A stretch of DNA of 64,000 nt from Deltaproteobacteria bacterium (GTDB lineage Bacteria > Desulfobacterota > Desulfobacteria > Desulfobacterales > SpSt-501), in contig JACRCN010000046.1 in assembly GCA_016219005.1 (NCBI GenBank), positions 1 to 64,000 on the forward strand, read 5' to 3'. Shown here piece by piece: positions 52,701 to 62,675 of this stretch (position 1 is its first letter; every line of letters begins with the position of its first letter). Both the position numbers and the translations under genes were made by a program. The notes beneath the pieces are model-generated. The model was not told where the DNA came from and searched no databases. It saw only the letters and a program-made list of their open reading frames with translations.

Positions 52701-53672
52701 ATGCGATATTTTTGGGCCGTTTTCACGGCGTTTTTCATGCTGTTAGAGGCTGCCAGCCTATTCGGGGGCGCTCAAACCCAGCCCTTTCTGCCGGCGTCCT
52801 GCGACCCGGTCCTGCAGAAGGGCCTCGAGGACTGCATCACATCCCTGCGACTGAATGAGGCCGTCCGGAACCGCAATCTCAGCGTGGTTCTGGTGGACAT
52901 CACCGACCCCGATTGCCCGCGTCTGGCATATGCCAACCCCGATCACATGATGTATGCCGCCAGCCTGCCGAAAATCGCCATCCTCCTGGGGGCCTTCGAA
53001 CGCATCGGCCGCGGCGAGATGGAGCTGGACGCTGCCACCCTGGAGAAGCTGACTCAGATGATCCGGCGCTCGTCCAACGACGCGGCCACCGAAATGCTGA
53101 ACCGGGTCGGGCAAGACTTCCTGCTGGAAGTCCTGCAATCCCCCCGCTATCGGCTCTACGACCCGGATACCAACGGCGGCTTGTGGGTGGGCAAGGAATA
53201 CAGCAAGTCGTCCGCACGCCGGCGGGACCCGCTGCACCATCTCTCGCACGGCGCCACTGCTCTTCAGGTCGCACGTTTCTATTACCTGCTCGAAACCGGG
53301 CAGTTGGTCTCGCCGGAACACAGCCGCACGATGAAGGAGATTCTGGGCAAGCCCGAGATCCAGCACAAGTTCGTCAAGGGTCTCAAGACGCTGCATCCGG
53401 ATTCGACTATCTACCGCAAGTCCGGCACCTGGCAGGACTTCCACTCCGACAGCGCGCTGATCGAGCACGAGGGCCATCGCTACATCGCCGTTGCCCTGGC
53501 CTACAACCCTGAAGGCGGAAGATGGCTGAGCGAGCTGATCGTCGCCATGGACCACCTCATCTGCCGTCCGGGGTTGATGACGCCAAGGGTGCCCGATCCC
53601 ACAGTCCCCGCCTCCGAACCCCGCCGCGATCCAAGCAAGCTTCCGCCTACGTCTCCCGGCTCCTCCGAATAA
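52701..53672 (+). CDS. Beta-lactamase-fold serine hydrolase 1 (exported)
   Basis: A 323-residue protein. The signal peptide covers about residues 1-24. The three penicillin-recognition motifs are present: SLPK (S88-K91), SSN in RRSSNDAATEML, and KSG in YRKSGTWQDFHS. It is class A beta-lactamase/D,D-peptidase-like; no Glu of an omega-loop type is obvious, so true beta-lactamase activity is doubtful. The C-terminus is Pro/Ser-rich. It faces a related hydrolase gene (53721) tail to tail. Confidence 0.82.
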   Translation: MRYFWAVFTAFFMLLEAASLFGGAQTQPFLPASCDPVLQKGLEDCITSLRLNEAVRNRNLSVVLVDITDPDCPRLAYANPDHMMYAASLPKIAILLGAFERIGRGEMELDAATLEKLTQMIRRSSNDAATEMLNRVGQDFLLEVLQSPRYRLYDPDTNGGLWVGKEYSKSSARRRDPLHHLSHGATALQVARFYYLLETGQLVSPEHSRTMKEILGKPEIQHKFVKGLKTLHPDSTIYRKSGTWQDFHSDSALIEHEGHRYIAVALAYNPEGGRWLSELIVAMDHLICRPGLMTPRVPDPTVPASEPRRDPSKLPPTSPGSSE

Positions 53673-53720
53673 GGACATCCTAAAAAGCAGGTTGCAGATA
53701 TCGGGCTTCCTGCGACCTCC

Positions 53721-54998
53721 TCACCGCTTGTTCAGCGCTCCTCCGTGGTACCCCTCGATCAACCGGTGCAGGCGGGTGGCGAAGGTCTGGTGCTCCACCG
53801 CCGAGTTCCTGCGCAGCACGTTCGACATCACCGTCACCAGGTAGTGCAGCCGGTGGTTTCCTGCCGGCGCCTCAACAATTGCAGCCGAGTTCATCATGTT
53901 CTCGACGTTGCCCTGGTATTGGCGGCAGGTATATCCGGGCTCGGGCTCGCACCGGAACAGGGAGCCGGACTTGAAATACACGGCGGCGTCATACAATGCC
54001 GGCGAGGAGGCGAAGCGGATCCGGCGCTGAGTCATGTAAAGCAGCCGCTTGATCTCCCGGCTGGAGGCCTCGTCGACGATCCGCCCCTGCTCCAACCGCA
54101 CCAGAAACCGCATGAGCTCGCGGGGGGTGGCATGGCTGCTCGTTCCGGGAACGATCTGCTTGCCTCGCGCAGTGAAAAATGAGCCCTGGCGCAGTTCCTC
54201 GGTGTTGAGGCCGTTGCGGCCCACGGGCTCCACCAGCGATCGGGACAGCAGATCGGCGAGTTCCTGCTTGGGTGTTTTCTTGAAGAAGGCCCTGGCTTGC
54301 TCGGGTTCAACGGGATATCCCCGGCCGAAGCGGACGATCAGCATGAGTTCGCGCATTACCATGCTGGCGGCGGCGTTGGAACTCGCCGACAGCATCCAGT
54401 CCAGATAGGCCCAAAGGTTGGCGCGGTCGCCGATCTGGAGGCGCCGGTACTGGATGGCGGGGTTGCCCGTGTCCCAAATCGGGACCTCGTGGCCGTCGGT
54501 GAGGATGAACTCGTCCGCCGTGACCATGGAATTCTTCAGCACGGCCAGACGCGCTGCGACGTCATCCGGGTAGAGATCCGCCAGTGCTTGAAACACGGCT
54601 ATCGCAACCATGAGCTTGCCCACGCTGCCCGGGTTGGCGCGGTAGCTTCCCCGGATCTCGCCGTACCGTGGGTTTTCGGGATCGGACACATCCACTACGG
54701 CTATTCCATAGCGATCGGCCTCCTCGCCGAGAAACGACGTCAGCTCCGCGTTCAGCCGGGGGTCGGAGGCGGGCAACTCCAGGAGCGGCCGCCGGGCGAG
54801 GCGGATGTCCGTCTGATCCAAGCTCAGCAGGGCACCCTTCGGCTGCTGCGGCCCCCTGACCTTCCCCTGCTGGGCCAGGCGGTAGGCTTCCAGCCGCAGG
54901 ATCCCCGTGGCCGGGTAGCCGCCCAATGGATAGGCCTGAGCGCTTGCCGCCCATATAAGCAGCGCCAGCGCGAACCCGGGCTGCAACCGTGCGGCCAT
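53721..54998 (-). CDS. Beta-lactamase-fold serine hydrolase 2 (exported)
   Basis: A 425-residue protein. The signal peptide covers about residues 1-22 (FALALLIWAASAQA). Motifs are SVGK (S125-K128), SASSN in MLSASSNAAASMVMREL, and KSG in VYFKSGSLFRC. A Pro/Gln-rich stretch at residues 45-60 precedes the catalytic domain. Its ATG overlaps the stop of the PPDK-like gene by one base (TGATG), so the two exported proteins are made together. The substrate is unknown, possibly cell-wall peptides. Confidence 0.8.
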   Translation of the reverse strand: MAARLQPGFALALLIWAASAQAYPLGGYPATGILRLEAYRLAQQGKVRGPQQPKGALLSLDQTDIRLARRPLLELPASDPRLNAELTSFLGEEADRYGIAVVDVSDPENPRYGEIRGSYRANPGSVGKLMVAIAVFQALADLYPDDVAARLAVLKNSMVTADEFILTDGHEVPIWDTGNPAIQYRRLQIGDRANLWAYLDWMLSASSNAAASMVMRELMLIVRFGRGYPVEPEQARAFFKKTPKQELADLLSRSLVEPVGRNGLNTEELRQGSFFTARGKQIVPGTSSHATPRELMRFLVRLEQGRIVDEASSREIKRLLYMTQRRIRFASSPALYDAAVYFKSGSLFRCEPEPGYTCRQYQGNVENMMNSAAIVEAPAGNHRLHYLVTVMSNVLRRNSAVEHQTFATRLHRLIEGYHGGALNKR

Positions 54999-57934
54999 CA
55001 GCCGGGCCTCCCGGGAATTTCATTCAGATCAACGGTTCGCAACGCCGGCGGCCTCGCCGCCTCCTCGAGACGGTTGAGGAAAGCGCTCTGTCGGGCCCGG
55101 GTGCTCTCGAGGAAGGGCCTGACCTGGAAAAGCACCAGACGGCCCCGGACGAACCCGAACTCCACGTCGGCCGGAGCCGGTCGGCCCTGGGCGTCCCGGA
55201 TAGGCGGGAAGCGCTGCGGCAGCGCTGCGGCCAGCTCCATGAGGTGCCCGATTTCCGCCCGGCTCAACACCGCCTCCGTGCCGGAAGCCGGCACCCGAGC
55301 CATCCCACCTTCACGCTGCAGAACCGATTTCAGAGGTTCGGTCGCCTGCGCAAGCAGCAGAATCTTCCCGCGGACGGGATCGATCCGCAGCTCTTCGGCG
55401 GTCTGCCCGGATACGGCGCCGCTCACGCCCTCGCTCACGGCCACTGAAAGCCGCCCCGGCCGGCCGCTTTCGACATCAGCGGTGACCATGACGCCGGACT
55501 TCTCGGAGGGCACACTCTTGAGCAACAGGATCGAGACGTAGACGTGCTCGGGTTTTTCCATCAAGGACTGGCGCCACTGGAAGGCGCGCTCCGTGAAGGG
55601 CGAGGCCCAAACCTGGCGGATGGCCTCCACCACCCGGTCAAACCCCACCACGTTCATGACGGTCAGATTGAGCCCCGCGCCACTGAACCCAGGCAGGTCC
55701 TCCACGTTGGTGTCGCTGCGCACGAACACGCCGTAGCTGCCGTTGGGTCCGAAAGCCTCCTCCATGCCGGCCCGCAGGGCCCGGATGAGATCCTCGCCCA
55801 GTTCGGCCCGCGCCATGCGGCTGCGCATGCGCTCGAGAAACTGCCATGAAACCTGGCGCTGACGGTCCGGGTCCGCGGCGAGACTGCGGATCAGCGCATA
55901 TTGATCCTGCATCCACTGGAAAATCGTCGGCCCTCCGGATTCCAGCGGTTGGTCGAGAACGGACTTGAACAACGCGAAGGGAATCACCACGCCCTCGGTG
56001 ACGGCCTCGGGGAAGTGATACTTGAGTTCACCCAGGTTGGCCGCCTTGGGGCCGCAGATCCGGCCCGAGTCCGTTGCGCGTACCTCCGTGAGCGGTACCA
56101 AGCGCCGGTTGGAGAGATCCAGCTTTTCGAGGTCCGGCCGGATGAGCACCCCGGTCTCTTTGGATTCCCGCGCGAAGACTTCGTCCCAGTCGGGCCCGTC
56201 GGCGACAATGCGCACGACGCCCCCCGGGCTCACCGCCAGAACGACACGCCGTCCTTCCAGCGCGCTGACCCGCGGCAGCAGTTCCGGGTCGACGGCGACG
56301 TTGGGAATGCCGAGGTTTCGGGCCAGAAGCTGTACGTGGGAGAGCATGTTGCCCTTGTCTGCCGTGATGATCCCGGCCACCGGCGGCAGGTCTTCGAGGG
56401 TCGCGGGTAGAACGTAGATGCCGTTGCGCAAAAAGCGGTTCGGGTCGTCACCGGGCCGGGCCACCATGAGCAGCCCCCTGGCGATCCCGGGGTTCAGTCC
56501 GGTCAAGCCGCTGTCAACACTGCTTTCCATCAAGCGATGGGCGATTCCCATTTGCCCGTTTGCGTCCGCAAGCAGGCTGTGGAGGATAACCGAATAGGCG
56601 ATCAGCAGGCTTCCGCGCAGACGGTCGTGAACGTAGGTGCCGGTCAACGGCTCCAGTACCGACAGCTTATCGACGGCGCGGGTGAAGTGAAACTTCAGGG
56701 TCCGGTCCGCCCAGCCGGGCACCCGGGCGGCATAATCCAGTGCCGCCTTGTAATCGGCGAGTTCCGACACTGAACCGGAGATGCCGTCGAAGACCGAAAG
56801 CAGGGCCTCATGCTGGCGGCCGGAAATGAAGCCGATGCCGAAGAGCCCGTCGCCAGCCGCCTTCAACCATTTGACACGCTCGAGGCGTGAAGCGTGCGGC
56901 AGCCGGTCGAGCAGGGCGTTGGCCGTAGCGAAAAGGTCCCGCTCCAAGGCGAGGCCGGCATCGAGCAGCGCCAGCGTCTGCTGGCGGCTGCCGGCCGATC
57001 CCAGCTGCTCGCGCATCGCGGCAAGCAACCGGCTGCCGGTCTGGAACCGTACGGCCGGATCCTGCTCGACGCCCAGCCGGCCGGCCGCCTCGCGGATCTG
57101 CCGGGACAGCGCCGGGGACATGCCCTTGGTGTCCAGCGCCAGAAGCTCTGTGCGGCCGTTGCGGGGATGATAGACCTCGCTGATAAAGACCGCCATCTTC
57201 TCGTAGTCGGCGGCCAGCTCCTTCTTGCTCTTTTGCGCGGCGTATCGCCGCACCCGTTCGGCATCCCCGGCATCCGGCCGCACGTGAATTTTCGACCGTA
57301 GCGGCTCGAAGGCCGGGTCGGCTTCGGCAAGTGTACGCGAGAGCTGGCGCATCTGGCTGATCGGCGTCATTCGCAGCCCGTGGGGAAAAAACCGCACCGC
57401 CTCCCGCAGCAGCGTGAAGCGGGTGGTTTGCCAGTCAGGCTCGGCCGCCATGGCGCGCAGCAGCTCGCGCCCGCCCTTGTTTTCGTCCTCGGGCTGCAAA
57501 GCACCGCGGTAATACTGGGCCTTGCGAAAGATCCAGCCGTCATCGGTGCTCACCAGGTACTGATCGAGCACCATCTGCGCGATCGCAACCTCCGCACCCG
57601 GCCGTCGGAGAAGATCATCCGGACGTATTCCGGCAAAAAGGTTGGCAACCCAATACCCATTTTCACGCAGCTGCAACATGCGCTCGCTAAACTCGCCGTG
57701 CTGAATGCCGCCGCCGCGGTCACGGCATGCGTATTCTCCCGGCGGATGGACGGTGCCGTCGTTGCAGAACCAGCGGATCTGTTTGAACGGGCCGCGGGAG
57801 GAGGCTTTCATCTCCGCCACCCAACGCCGCAGGGTGGCCTGATCGGGGAGAGCGGCCGGAGGTACGGCATCTGCCGCACCGGCGGCGTGCAAGAGGCCTA
57901 TGAAGAGAAACAGCGCTGCCGTCGCACGCTTCAT
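54998..57934 (-). CDS. Exported PEP-synthase/PPDK-like protein with permuted domains
   Basis: A 978-residue protein with a signal peptide (MKRATAALFLFIGLLHAAGA), after an AGAGGATCACC site. Residues about 30-490 show no known domain. The swivelling phosphohistidine domain follows (VAGIITADKGNMLSH with H533). After it, at about 625-905, is the ATP-grasp domain of PPDK/PEP synthase (GPKAANLGELK, VRSDTNVEDLPGFSGAGLN). Normal enzymes have ATP-grasp first, then His domain, then a PEP-binding TIM barrel. Here the order is reversed, the barrel is absent and the protein is exported. Its reaction is unknown. Confidence 0.8.
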   Translation of the reverse strand: MKRATAALFLFIGLLHAAGAADAVPPAALPDQATLRRWVAEMKASSRGPFKQIRWFCNDGTVHPPGEYACRDRGGGIQHGEFSERMLQLRENGYWVANLFAGIRPDDLLRRPGAEVAIAQMVLDQYLVSTDDGWIFRKAQYYRGALQPEDENKGGRELLRAMAAEPDWQTTRFTLLREAVRFFPHGLRMTPISQMRQLSRTLAEADPAFEPLRSKIHVRPDAGDAERVRRYAAQKSKKELAADYEKMAVFISEVYHPRNGRTELLALDTKGMSPALSRQIREAAGRLGVEQDPAVRFQTGSRLLAAMREQLGSAGSRQQTLALLDAGLALERDLFATANALLDRLPHASRLERVKWLKAAGDGLFGIGFISGRQHEALLSVFDGISGSVSELADYKAALDYAARVPGWADRTLKFHFTRAVDKLSVLEPLTGTYVHDRLRGSLLIAYSVILHSLLADANGQMGIAHRLMESSVDSGLTGLNPGIARGLLMVARPGDDPNRFLRNGIYVLPATLEDLPPVAGIITADKGNMLSHVQLLARNLGIPNVAVDPELLPRVSALEGRRVVLAVSPGGVVRIVADGPDWDEVFARESKETGVLIRPDLEKLDLSNRRLVPLTEVRATDSGRICGPKAANLGELKYHFPEAVTEGVVIPFALFKSVLDQPLESGGPTIFQWMQDQYALIRSLAADPDRQRQVSWQFLERMRSRMARAELGEDLIRALRAGMEEAFGPNGSYGVFVRSDTNVEDLPGFSGAGLNLTVMNVVGFDRVVEAIRQVWASPFTERAFQWRQSLMEKPEHVYVSILLLKSVPSEKSGVMVTADVESGRPGRLSVAVSEGVSGAVSGQTAEELRIDPVRGKILLLAQATEPLKSVLQREGGMARVPASGTEAVLSRAEIGHLMELAAALPQRFPPIRDAQGRPAPADVEFGFVRGRLVLFQVRPFLESTRARQSAFLNRLEEAARPPALRTVDLNEIPGRPG

Positions 57935-58185
57935 CTGAGGTGATCCTCTCATTAGCTGTGGTGATCCTGACAAGCAAGGGTAATACACAGTTGCGCATTG
58001 ACAACGCAGGGGCAAGCGCCGGCCGATCGCGGATTACCCGTAAAGCCCCGACGATCGCCTGCGTTGCGCTGCTCTCGGCAGTTGATTCCCCACCCGTCTA
58101 TCTTCCGGGAATGCTTGACTAAACTACCCCCCCGTGTTTTAAACAGAAAAACAAACTACTCGGTAACCACCGAAGGAGCTTGAGC

Positions 58186-59004
58186 ATGGCGAACAACAGA
58201 TCTGCGCTGGCAAATGTCTTGTTGGTGTTGGTAACCCTGGTAGGCGTTTTTCTCGTCGGCTTTCTGATCTTCGGCAAGCCTGCCCCGGCACCTTTCGGTT
58301 CCGAGTTTTCGGCCAAAGCCACTCCGAATGAAATTCTACAGATGCTGAAGGCCGGAAACGAACGATTTTCCTCCGGAAAGTCGGCACACCTGCATTCCGA
58401 CCCGGCCCGCATCGGCTTGGCCGGAAAGTCGGACCAGGGCAATTATGCCTACGCGACCGTGCTTTCATGCTCCGACTCCCGGGTCCCGGTGGAGCTGATC
58501 TTCGACGCCGGCATAATGGACCTTTTCGTGGTCCGCGTGGCGGGCAACGTCTGCGACACGGATGAAATCGGCTCCATCGAGTACGGGCTGGCCCACGTGA
58601 AAACGCCCGTGCTCGTCATCCTGGGCCACACCCGCTGCGGGGCCGTCACGGCGGTCTCCCAAGCGGTGGGCGGTCACGGCCACAAACTGGAGCGCAACAT
58701 TCCACCCCTGGTCGACAACATCATCCCGGCGGTCAAACGCGCCATGGACCGGCACAAGGACGTGCACGGGGAGGCCATCGTACCCTTCGCAATCGAGGAA
58801 AACGTGTGGCAGGGGGTAGAAGACCTCTTCATGAAGAGCCCGGCCGTGCGCAGCCTCGTCAAGACGGGCAGGGTCCAGGTGGTCGGTGCGATCTATGACC
58901 TGGGTACCGGCAAGGTGGATTGGCTGCCTCTGACGAAAATCGGGGAAACCCTGCAGCGCGTGGAAGCATCGACGGATAAAGAAACCGAGCCGTTTGCCGA
59001 ATGA
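58186..59004 (+). CDS. Exported beta-class carbonic anhydrase
   Basis: A 272-residue enzyme. Residues 10-29 are a hydrophobic signal or anchor (VLLVLVTLVGVFLVGFLIFG), so it acts in the periplasm. The zinc ligands are C95 (SCSDSR, with D97/R99), H148 and C151 (GHTRCGAV). VPVELIFDAGIMDLFVVRVAGN is typical. It interconverts CO2 and bicarbonate. The ATG at 58186 has GGAG eight bases upstream. It is a single-gene unit ending in a strong hairpin. Confidence 0.92.
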   Translation: MANNRSALANVLLVLVTLVGVFLVGFLIFGKPAPAPFGSEFSAKATPNEILQMLKAGNERFSSGKSAHLHSDPARIGLAGKSDQGNYAYATVLSCSDSRVPVELIFDAGIMDLFVVRVAGNVCDTDEIGSIEYGLAHVKTPVLVILGHTRCGAVTAVSQAVGGHGHKLERNIPPLVDNIIPAVKRAMDRHKDVHGEAIVPFAIEENVWQGVEDLFMKSPAVRSLVKTGRVQVVGAIYDLGTGKVDWLPLTKIGETLQRVEASTDKETEPFAE

Positions 59005-59079
59005 TGCTTTCCGCCACGGGCCGGAAGCAACGGCACGCATGGTCTCTCATCGCGCGCTTCACCCATCCCCGTCGGAAAA

Positions 59080-59119
59080 GGCCGGCAGGCCGAAGAGCGG
59101 TTCAGCCTGCCGGCCATTT
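59080..59119. terminator. Bidirectional hairpin terminator
   Basis: Perfect 11-bp arms GGCCGGCAGGC (59080-59090) and GCCTGCCGGCC (59105-59115), followed by ATTTCATTTTC. It serves the carbonic anhydrase gene and, from the other side, the DUF481 gene. Confidence 0.75.
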
Positions 59120-59124
59120 CATTT

Positions 59125-60144
59125 TCAGAAGCCATAGCCGATGGACAGGATGTAGCGGTAGTCGGATTTGTCGGCGTCCTCGGCGGGCGTGTTGTCCCAG
59201 TCCCACTCGAAGCCGGCATTTAAAAACAAACCACCGCGGATGGGAAACCGCAGGCCGGTGCGGGTGAACATGAACACATCGCTCGTGTCGGATGCGCTGA
59301 CGAATCCTTCATTAGTGAAGTAATACTGGAAAAGCGTCCCGAAGAAAAAGCGGTCGAACCTGACCGCCCAGCGGCCGGACTGCGAATCGTCCTGACCGCC
59401 GTGGTTGAAGTTCGTGTAGACATAGCTCGGGCCGGCCTCAACCGAAAGATTCATGCGTTCGCTTTCAAAAAACTGGTACCCGAAGCCGGGGCCGAGAGTC
59501 GTCCGAAGGCTGATTTCCTTGAAATCATCTCTTTCAGCCATGCCACTCAAATACCAGTACAGCTCCCGGGTCAGAAAGTAGTCATGCTTCAGACGGCCCA
59601 TGGCGTTGTTTTCGGTCTTATGGTTGTCCTCCGATGCGCGGTTGTAGGCTCCTCCCAGGGTCACCCGGTGGCTGACCGTGCGGACAAGGAGCTCCGCATC
59701 GATGTGGGCGTTTTCCAGGTCGGTGTTGCCGCTGGCTTTGTTGAGCCCCACATTGATGCGGCCGTTGAGGTTGATCGGCCGTTCCTCCGGGGGATTGATG
59801 GCCTTTATCTTGGAAAGCTCAAGCATCAAGGGACCCGGAATCGATACCCCGTTCAGCAGCAACCGGTTCGGTGCTGCGGAAGGTTGTGAGATCCCCTCTA
59901 GAGTCGACCCTTCCTCCAGGACAACGGTGAGCGGCGCATCCGTGGAAAGCCGTTCAACGTGAGTCCAATCGACGGTCAGCCGTCCGGCAAAATCCGTCTC
60001 CAGAACGAGCTTGCCTTCACGCATGGAAACGATGGCCCCCGACAGGTGATTGCCGTTTTTCAGGTAAATCTCAGCAGCCGGAAGGGGTGCTGGGAGCACA
60101 ACCAGGGCCAATACCGCCAAGGCCAGAGATCTCGTTGCGGTCAT
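59125..60144 (-). CDS. DUF481-family outer-membrane beta-barrel protein
   Basis: A 339-residue protein. The signal peptide is at residues 1-24 (LALAVLALVVLPAPLPAAE). Residues 25-115 form a small beta domain (IYLKNGNHLSGAIVSMREGKLVLETDFAG). Residues about 120-339 form alternating beta strands (GRINVGLNKASGNTDLENAHIDAELL) ending in aromatic ILSIGYGF, the C-terminal Phe typical of outer-membrane barrels. Its role is unknown. AGGAGAC precedes ATG 60144; a longer frame to 60204 lacks this. Confidence 0.85.
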   Translation of the reverse strand: MTATRSLALAVLALVVLPAPLPAAEIYLKNGNHLSGAIVSMREGKLVLETDFAGRLTVDWTHVERLSTDAPLTVVLEEGSTLEGISQPSAAPNRLLLNGVSIPGPLMLELSKIKAINPPEERPINLNGRINVGLNKASGNTDLENAHIDAELLVRTVSHRVTLGGAYNRASEDNHKTENNAMGRLKHDYFLTRELYWYLSGMAERDDFKEISLRTTLGPGFGYQFFESERMNLSVEAGPSYVYTNFNHGGQDDSQSGRWAVRFDRFFFGTLFQYYFTNEGFVSASDTSDVFMFTRTGLRFPIRGGLFLNAGFEWDWDNTPAEDADKSDYRYILSIGYGF

Positions 60145-60381
60145 CACGGACGGTCTCCTCGCATCAGAATGTTTTTGACTGCCATACCGCCCGAGATGGA
60201 TCATGTCAATCCGCCGGTTTTACTTTTTGATATTTAGGCGTGCCTTCATTCTGCAAAAAAACGCTAAAGTCAATCGATGGTTGTGCCGATATAAAAACGG
60301 ATGTGCTTTATCTTGCCAGGGGGACGCCGTCCGCAGCAACGCCAGTTAGCTAAAATGGCACATGATTTATGAAGGTTGCAC

Positions 60382-62664
60382 GTGAATTTGAGGAAATGGC
60401 CCGCCGCCGCGGGAAAATTCTTCGAAAACCTGTCCTGCTCCTGCCACCGCGACCCGACCCAGGATGGCCTAGCCTACTGGCGTGAACGGATCCTGCATTC
60501 GGTGCTTGCGGCGGGTACTGGCTTGTCCTTGATCGCCCTGGTTCCGGCAGTTTACATGGCCTTCAGCGAAGGGCTGTGGCCTTTGGCCGTCGTCGATATT
60601 TTCGCTTTCCTGGCCAACGCCTGCCTGCTGGCGATGCCCCAAATCAAAGCGGAACGAAGAGCCGCAGGGGTATTGCTGATCACGTTTCTGGTCGGTGTGT
60701 TCGTCATCGGCCAAGCGGGTTTTCTGAGCGGCGGACCGGCCTGGCTGTTCTGTTTTGCCGTGATGTCCGGTGTCTTTCTGGGGCTGCGGGCGGCGTTGCT
60801 GGCTACGCTGTTGAACGCCCTGGCTCTGACGGTCCTTGCCGCCCTGGCTGCGGCCGGGATGGCAGCAGAGCCGCAGGAGCCAATGACGTTTACCCGTGCG
60901 GTCGCGGCCTGCGCCAACTTTCTATTCCTGAATGCGGTTTTGGCCGTATTTGTGGCCGTGCTCGTCAATGGGTTGCAGGCCCTTAACAAAAAATCCGAAG
61001 CGGCCACGAATGCATTTAGAGAAGAGCGGGCAGACCTGCTGCGGACACGCGAGAAGCTGAAACAGGAAATCGTCGTCCGCATGAATTCGGAGCGCGCCCT
61101 GCGCCAGAGCGAAAATAAATATCGCCTGCTGGCTGAAAACATCCAGGACGTGATCTGGATGATGGACTTGAAGTTTGCTTTTACCTTCGTCAGCCCGTCT
61201 ATCGAGCGGCTGCAGGGGTGGACTCCGCATGAGTACTTAAAACTCAAGCTTGATGACCTGCTGGCACCGGCTTCGCTGACCCGGGTGATCGAGGAGACCA
61301 ACCGCCAATACGAGGTGGGCCGAGAGTCCGGATCGTTTGTCAGGTCATCGACCCTGGAACTCGAATTGCTCCGCAGGGACGGCTCTTCCGTCTGGTCGGA
61401 GACGACCGCCTCTTTTCTGCTGGGCGAAGACGGCGTGCCCATCGGCGTCCTGGGGGTGACCCGCGACATCACCGAGCGACGCAAAGCTGAAAAAGAAAAG
61501 AGGGAGCTCTTGGAGAGCCTGGCCCGCTCCAAGAAAATGGAGGCCCTGGGGACCTTGGCCGGCGGCGTTGCCCATGACCTCAACAACGTGCTTTCGGGAA
61601 TTGTGAGCTATCCGGACCTGCTGCTGATGGACCTTCCCCGGGAAAGCCCTCTGCGCAGGCCGATCGAAGTCATTCAAGAATCCGGCAAGAAGGCCGCCGC
61701 CATCGTTCAGGACCTGCTCACCCTTGCCCGCAAGGGGGGAATGACCCTGGAAGTGGTTAACCTCAACGACCTCGTTGGAGAATACCTCATCAGCCCGGAA
61801 TGCCAGCGCTTGAGAGCCCTGCACCCTCGTGTCGAGGTCGAAGTCCGACTGGAACCTGAACTGCTCAACATCATGGGGTCCCCGGTCCACCTGTCGAAAA
61901 CGCTCATGAACCTGGTGTCCAACGCCGCCGAGGCGATGGCCAACGGCGGAAAGATCGTCATCGCCACCGAAAACCGTCACCTGGATAGATCCTTGAAGGG
62001 CAAGGAGGTGCGGGAAGGCGATTATGCGGTCCTGCGAGTTTCGGACACCGGCGTGGGCATCCCCTTCGAGGACCTCCATCGGATTTTCGAGCCGTTCTTC
62101 ACCAAGAAAAAAATGGGCCGCAGCGGAACCGGTTTAGGCATGGCGGTGGTGTGGGGAACGGTGCACGACCATCACGGGTACATCGATGTCCAGAGCGTCG
62201 AAGGCCGCGGCACCGAGGTCACCGCGTTCCTGCCGGCCACACGCGAGGAATCGCTGAAGCCGGCCCAGGCGAATTCCCTGGACTCTTTCAAGGGAGCGGG
62301 TGAAACCGTGCTGGTGGTCGACGACATGAAAGAGCAGCGGGAGATTGCGGCAAAGATCATCGAACAACTCGGCTATGTTGCCAAGTCCGTGGAAAGCGGT
62401 GAACAGGCGGTCGAGTTGCTGAAATCCGAACGGGCGGATCTCCTGATCCTGGACATGATCATGGACCCCGGCATCGACGGCCTTGAAACCTACCATCGGG
62501 TGAAGAAATTGCACCCCCACCAGAAGGCTATCATCACCAGCGGGTACGCGGAAACGGACCGGGTCCAAATCGCCCAGCGCCTGGGAGCGGGCCGCTACCT
62601 TAAAAAGCCATACACCGTTCACAAGATGGCCGTCGCCATCAAGTCCGAGCTGAACCGCAGTTGA
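60382..62664 (+). CDS. Hybrid sensor histidine kinase (membrane, PAS, HisKA, HATPase, REC)
   Basis: A 760-residue signalling protein. Six hydrophobic segments (about residues 40-195) form a membrane sensor. A coiled-coil link precedes a PAS domain (about 240-365, ending GVTRDITERRKAE). HisKA has GTLAGGVAHDLNNVL with the phosphorylated His. HATPase shows the N box, DTGVGIPFEDLHRIFEPFFTKK and GTGLGMAVVWG. The C-terminal receiver domain has VLVVDD and LLILDMIMDP, with the phospho-acceptor Asp. GTG 60382 with AAGG upstream is a better start than TTG 60376. No partner regulator is adjacent. Confidence 0.9.
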   Translation: MNLRKWPAAAGKFFENLSCSCHRDPTQDGLAYWRERILHSVLAAGTGLSLIALVPAVYMAFSEGLWPLAVVDIFAFLANACLLAMPQIKAERRAAGVLLITFLVGVFVIGQAGFLSGGPAWLFCFAVMSGVFLGLRAALLATLLNALALTVLAALAAAGMAAEPQEPMTFTRAVAACANFLFLNAVLAVFVAVLVNGLQALNKKSEAATNAFREERADLLRTREKLKQEIVVRMNSERALRQSENKYRLLAENIQDVIWMMDLKFAFTFVSPSIERLQGWTPHEYLKLKLDDLLAPASLTRVIEETNRQYEVGRESGSFVRSSTLELELLRRDGSSVWSETTASFLLGEDGVPIGVLGVTRDITERRKAEKEKRELLESLARSKKMEALGTLAGGVAHDLNNVLSGIVSYPDLLLMDLPRESPLRRPIEVIQESGKKAAAIVQDLLTLARKGGMTLEVVNLNDLVGEYLISPECQRLRALHPRVEVEVRLEPELLNIMGSPVHLSKTLMNLVSNAAEAMANGGKIVIATENRHLDRSLKGKEVREGDYAVLRVSDTGVGIPFEDLHRIFEPFFTKKKMGRSGTGLGMAVVWGTVHDHHGYIDVQSVEGRGTEVTAFLPATREESLKPAQANSLDSFKGAGETVLVVDDMKEQREIAAKIIEQLGYVAKSVESGEQAVELLKSERADLLILDMIMDPGIDGLETYHRVKKLHPHQKAIITSGYAETDRVQIAQRLGAGRYLKKPYTVHKMAVAIKSELNRS

Positions 62665-62675
62665 AAGGACACATT

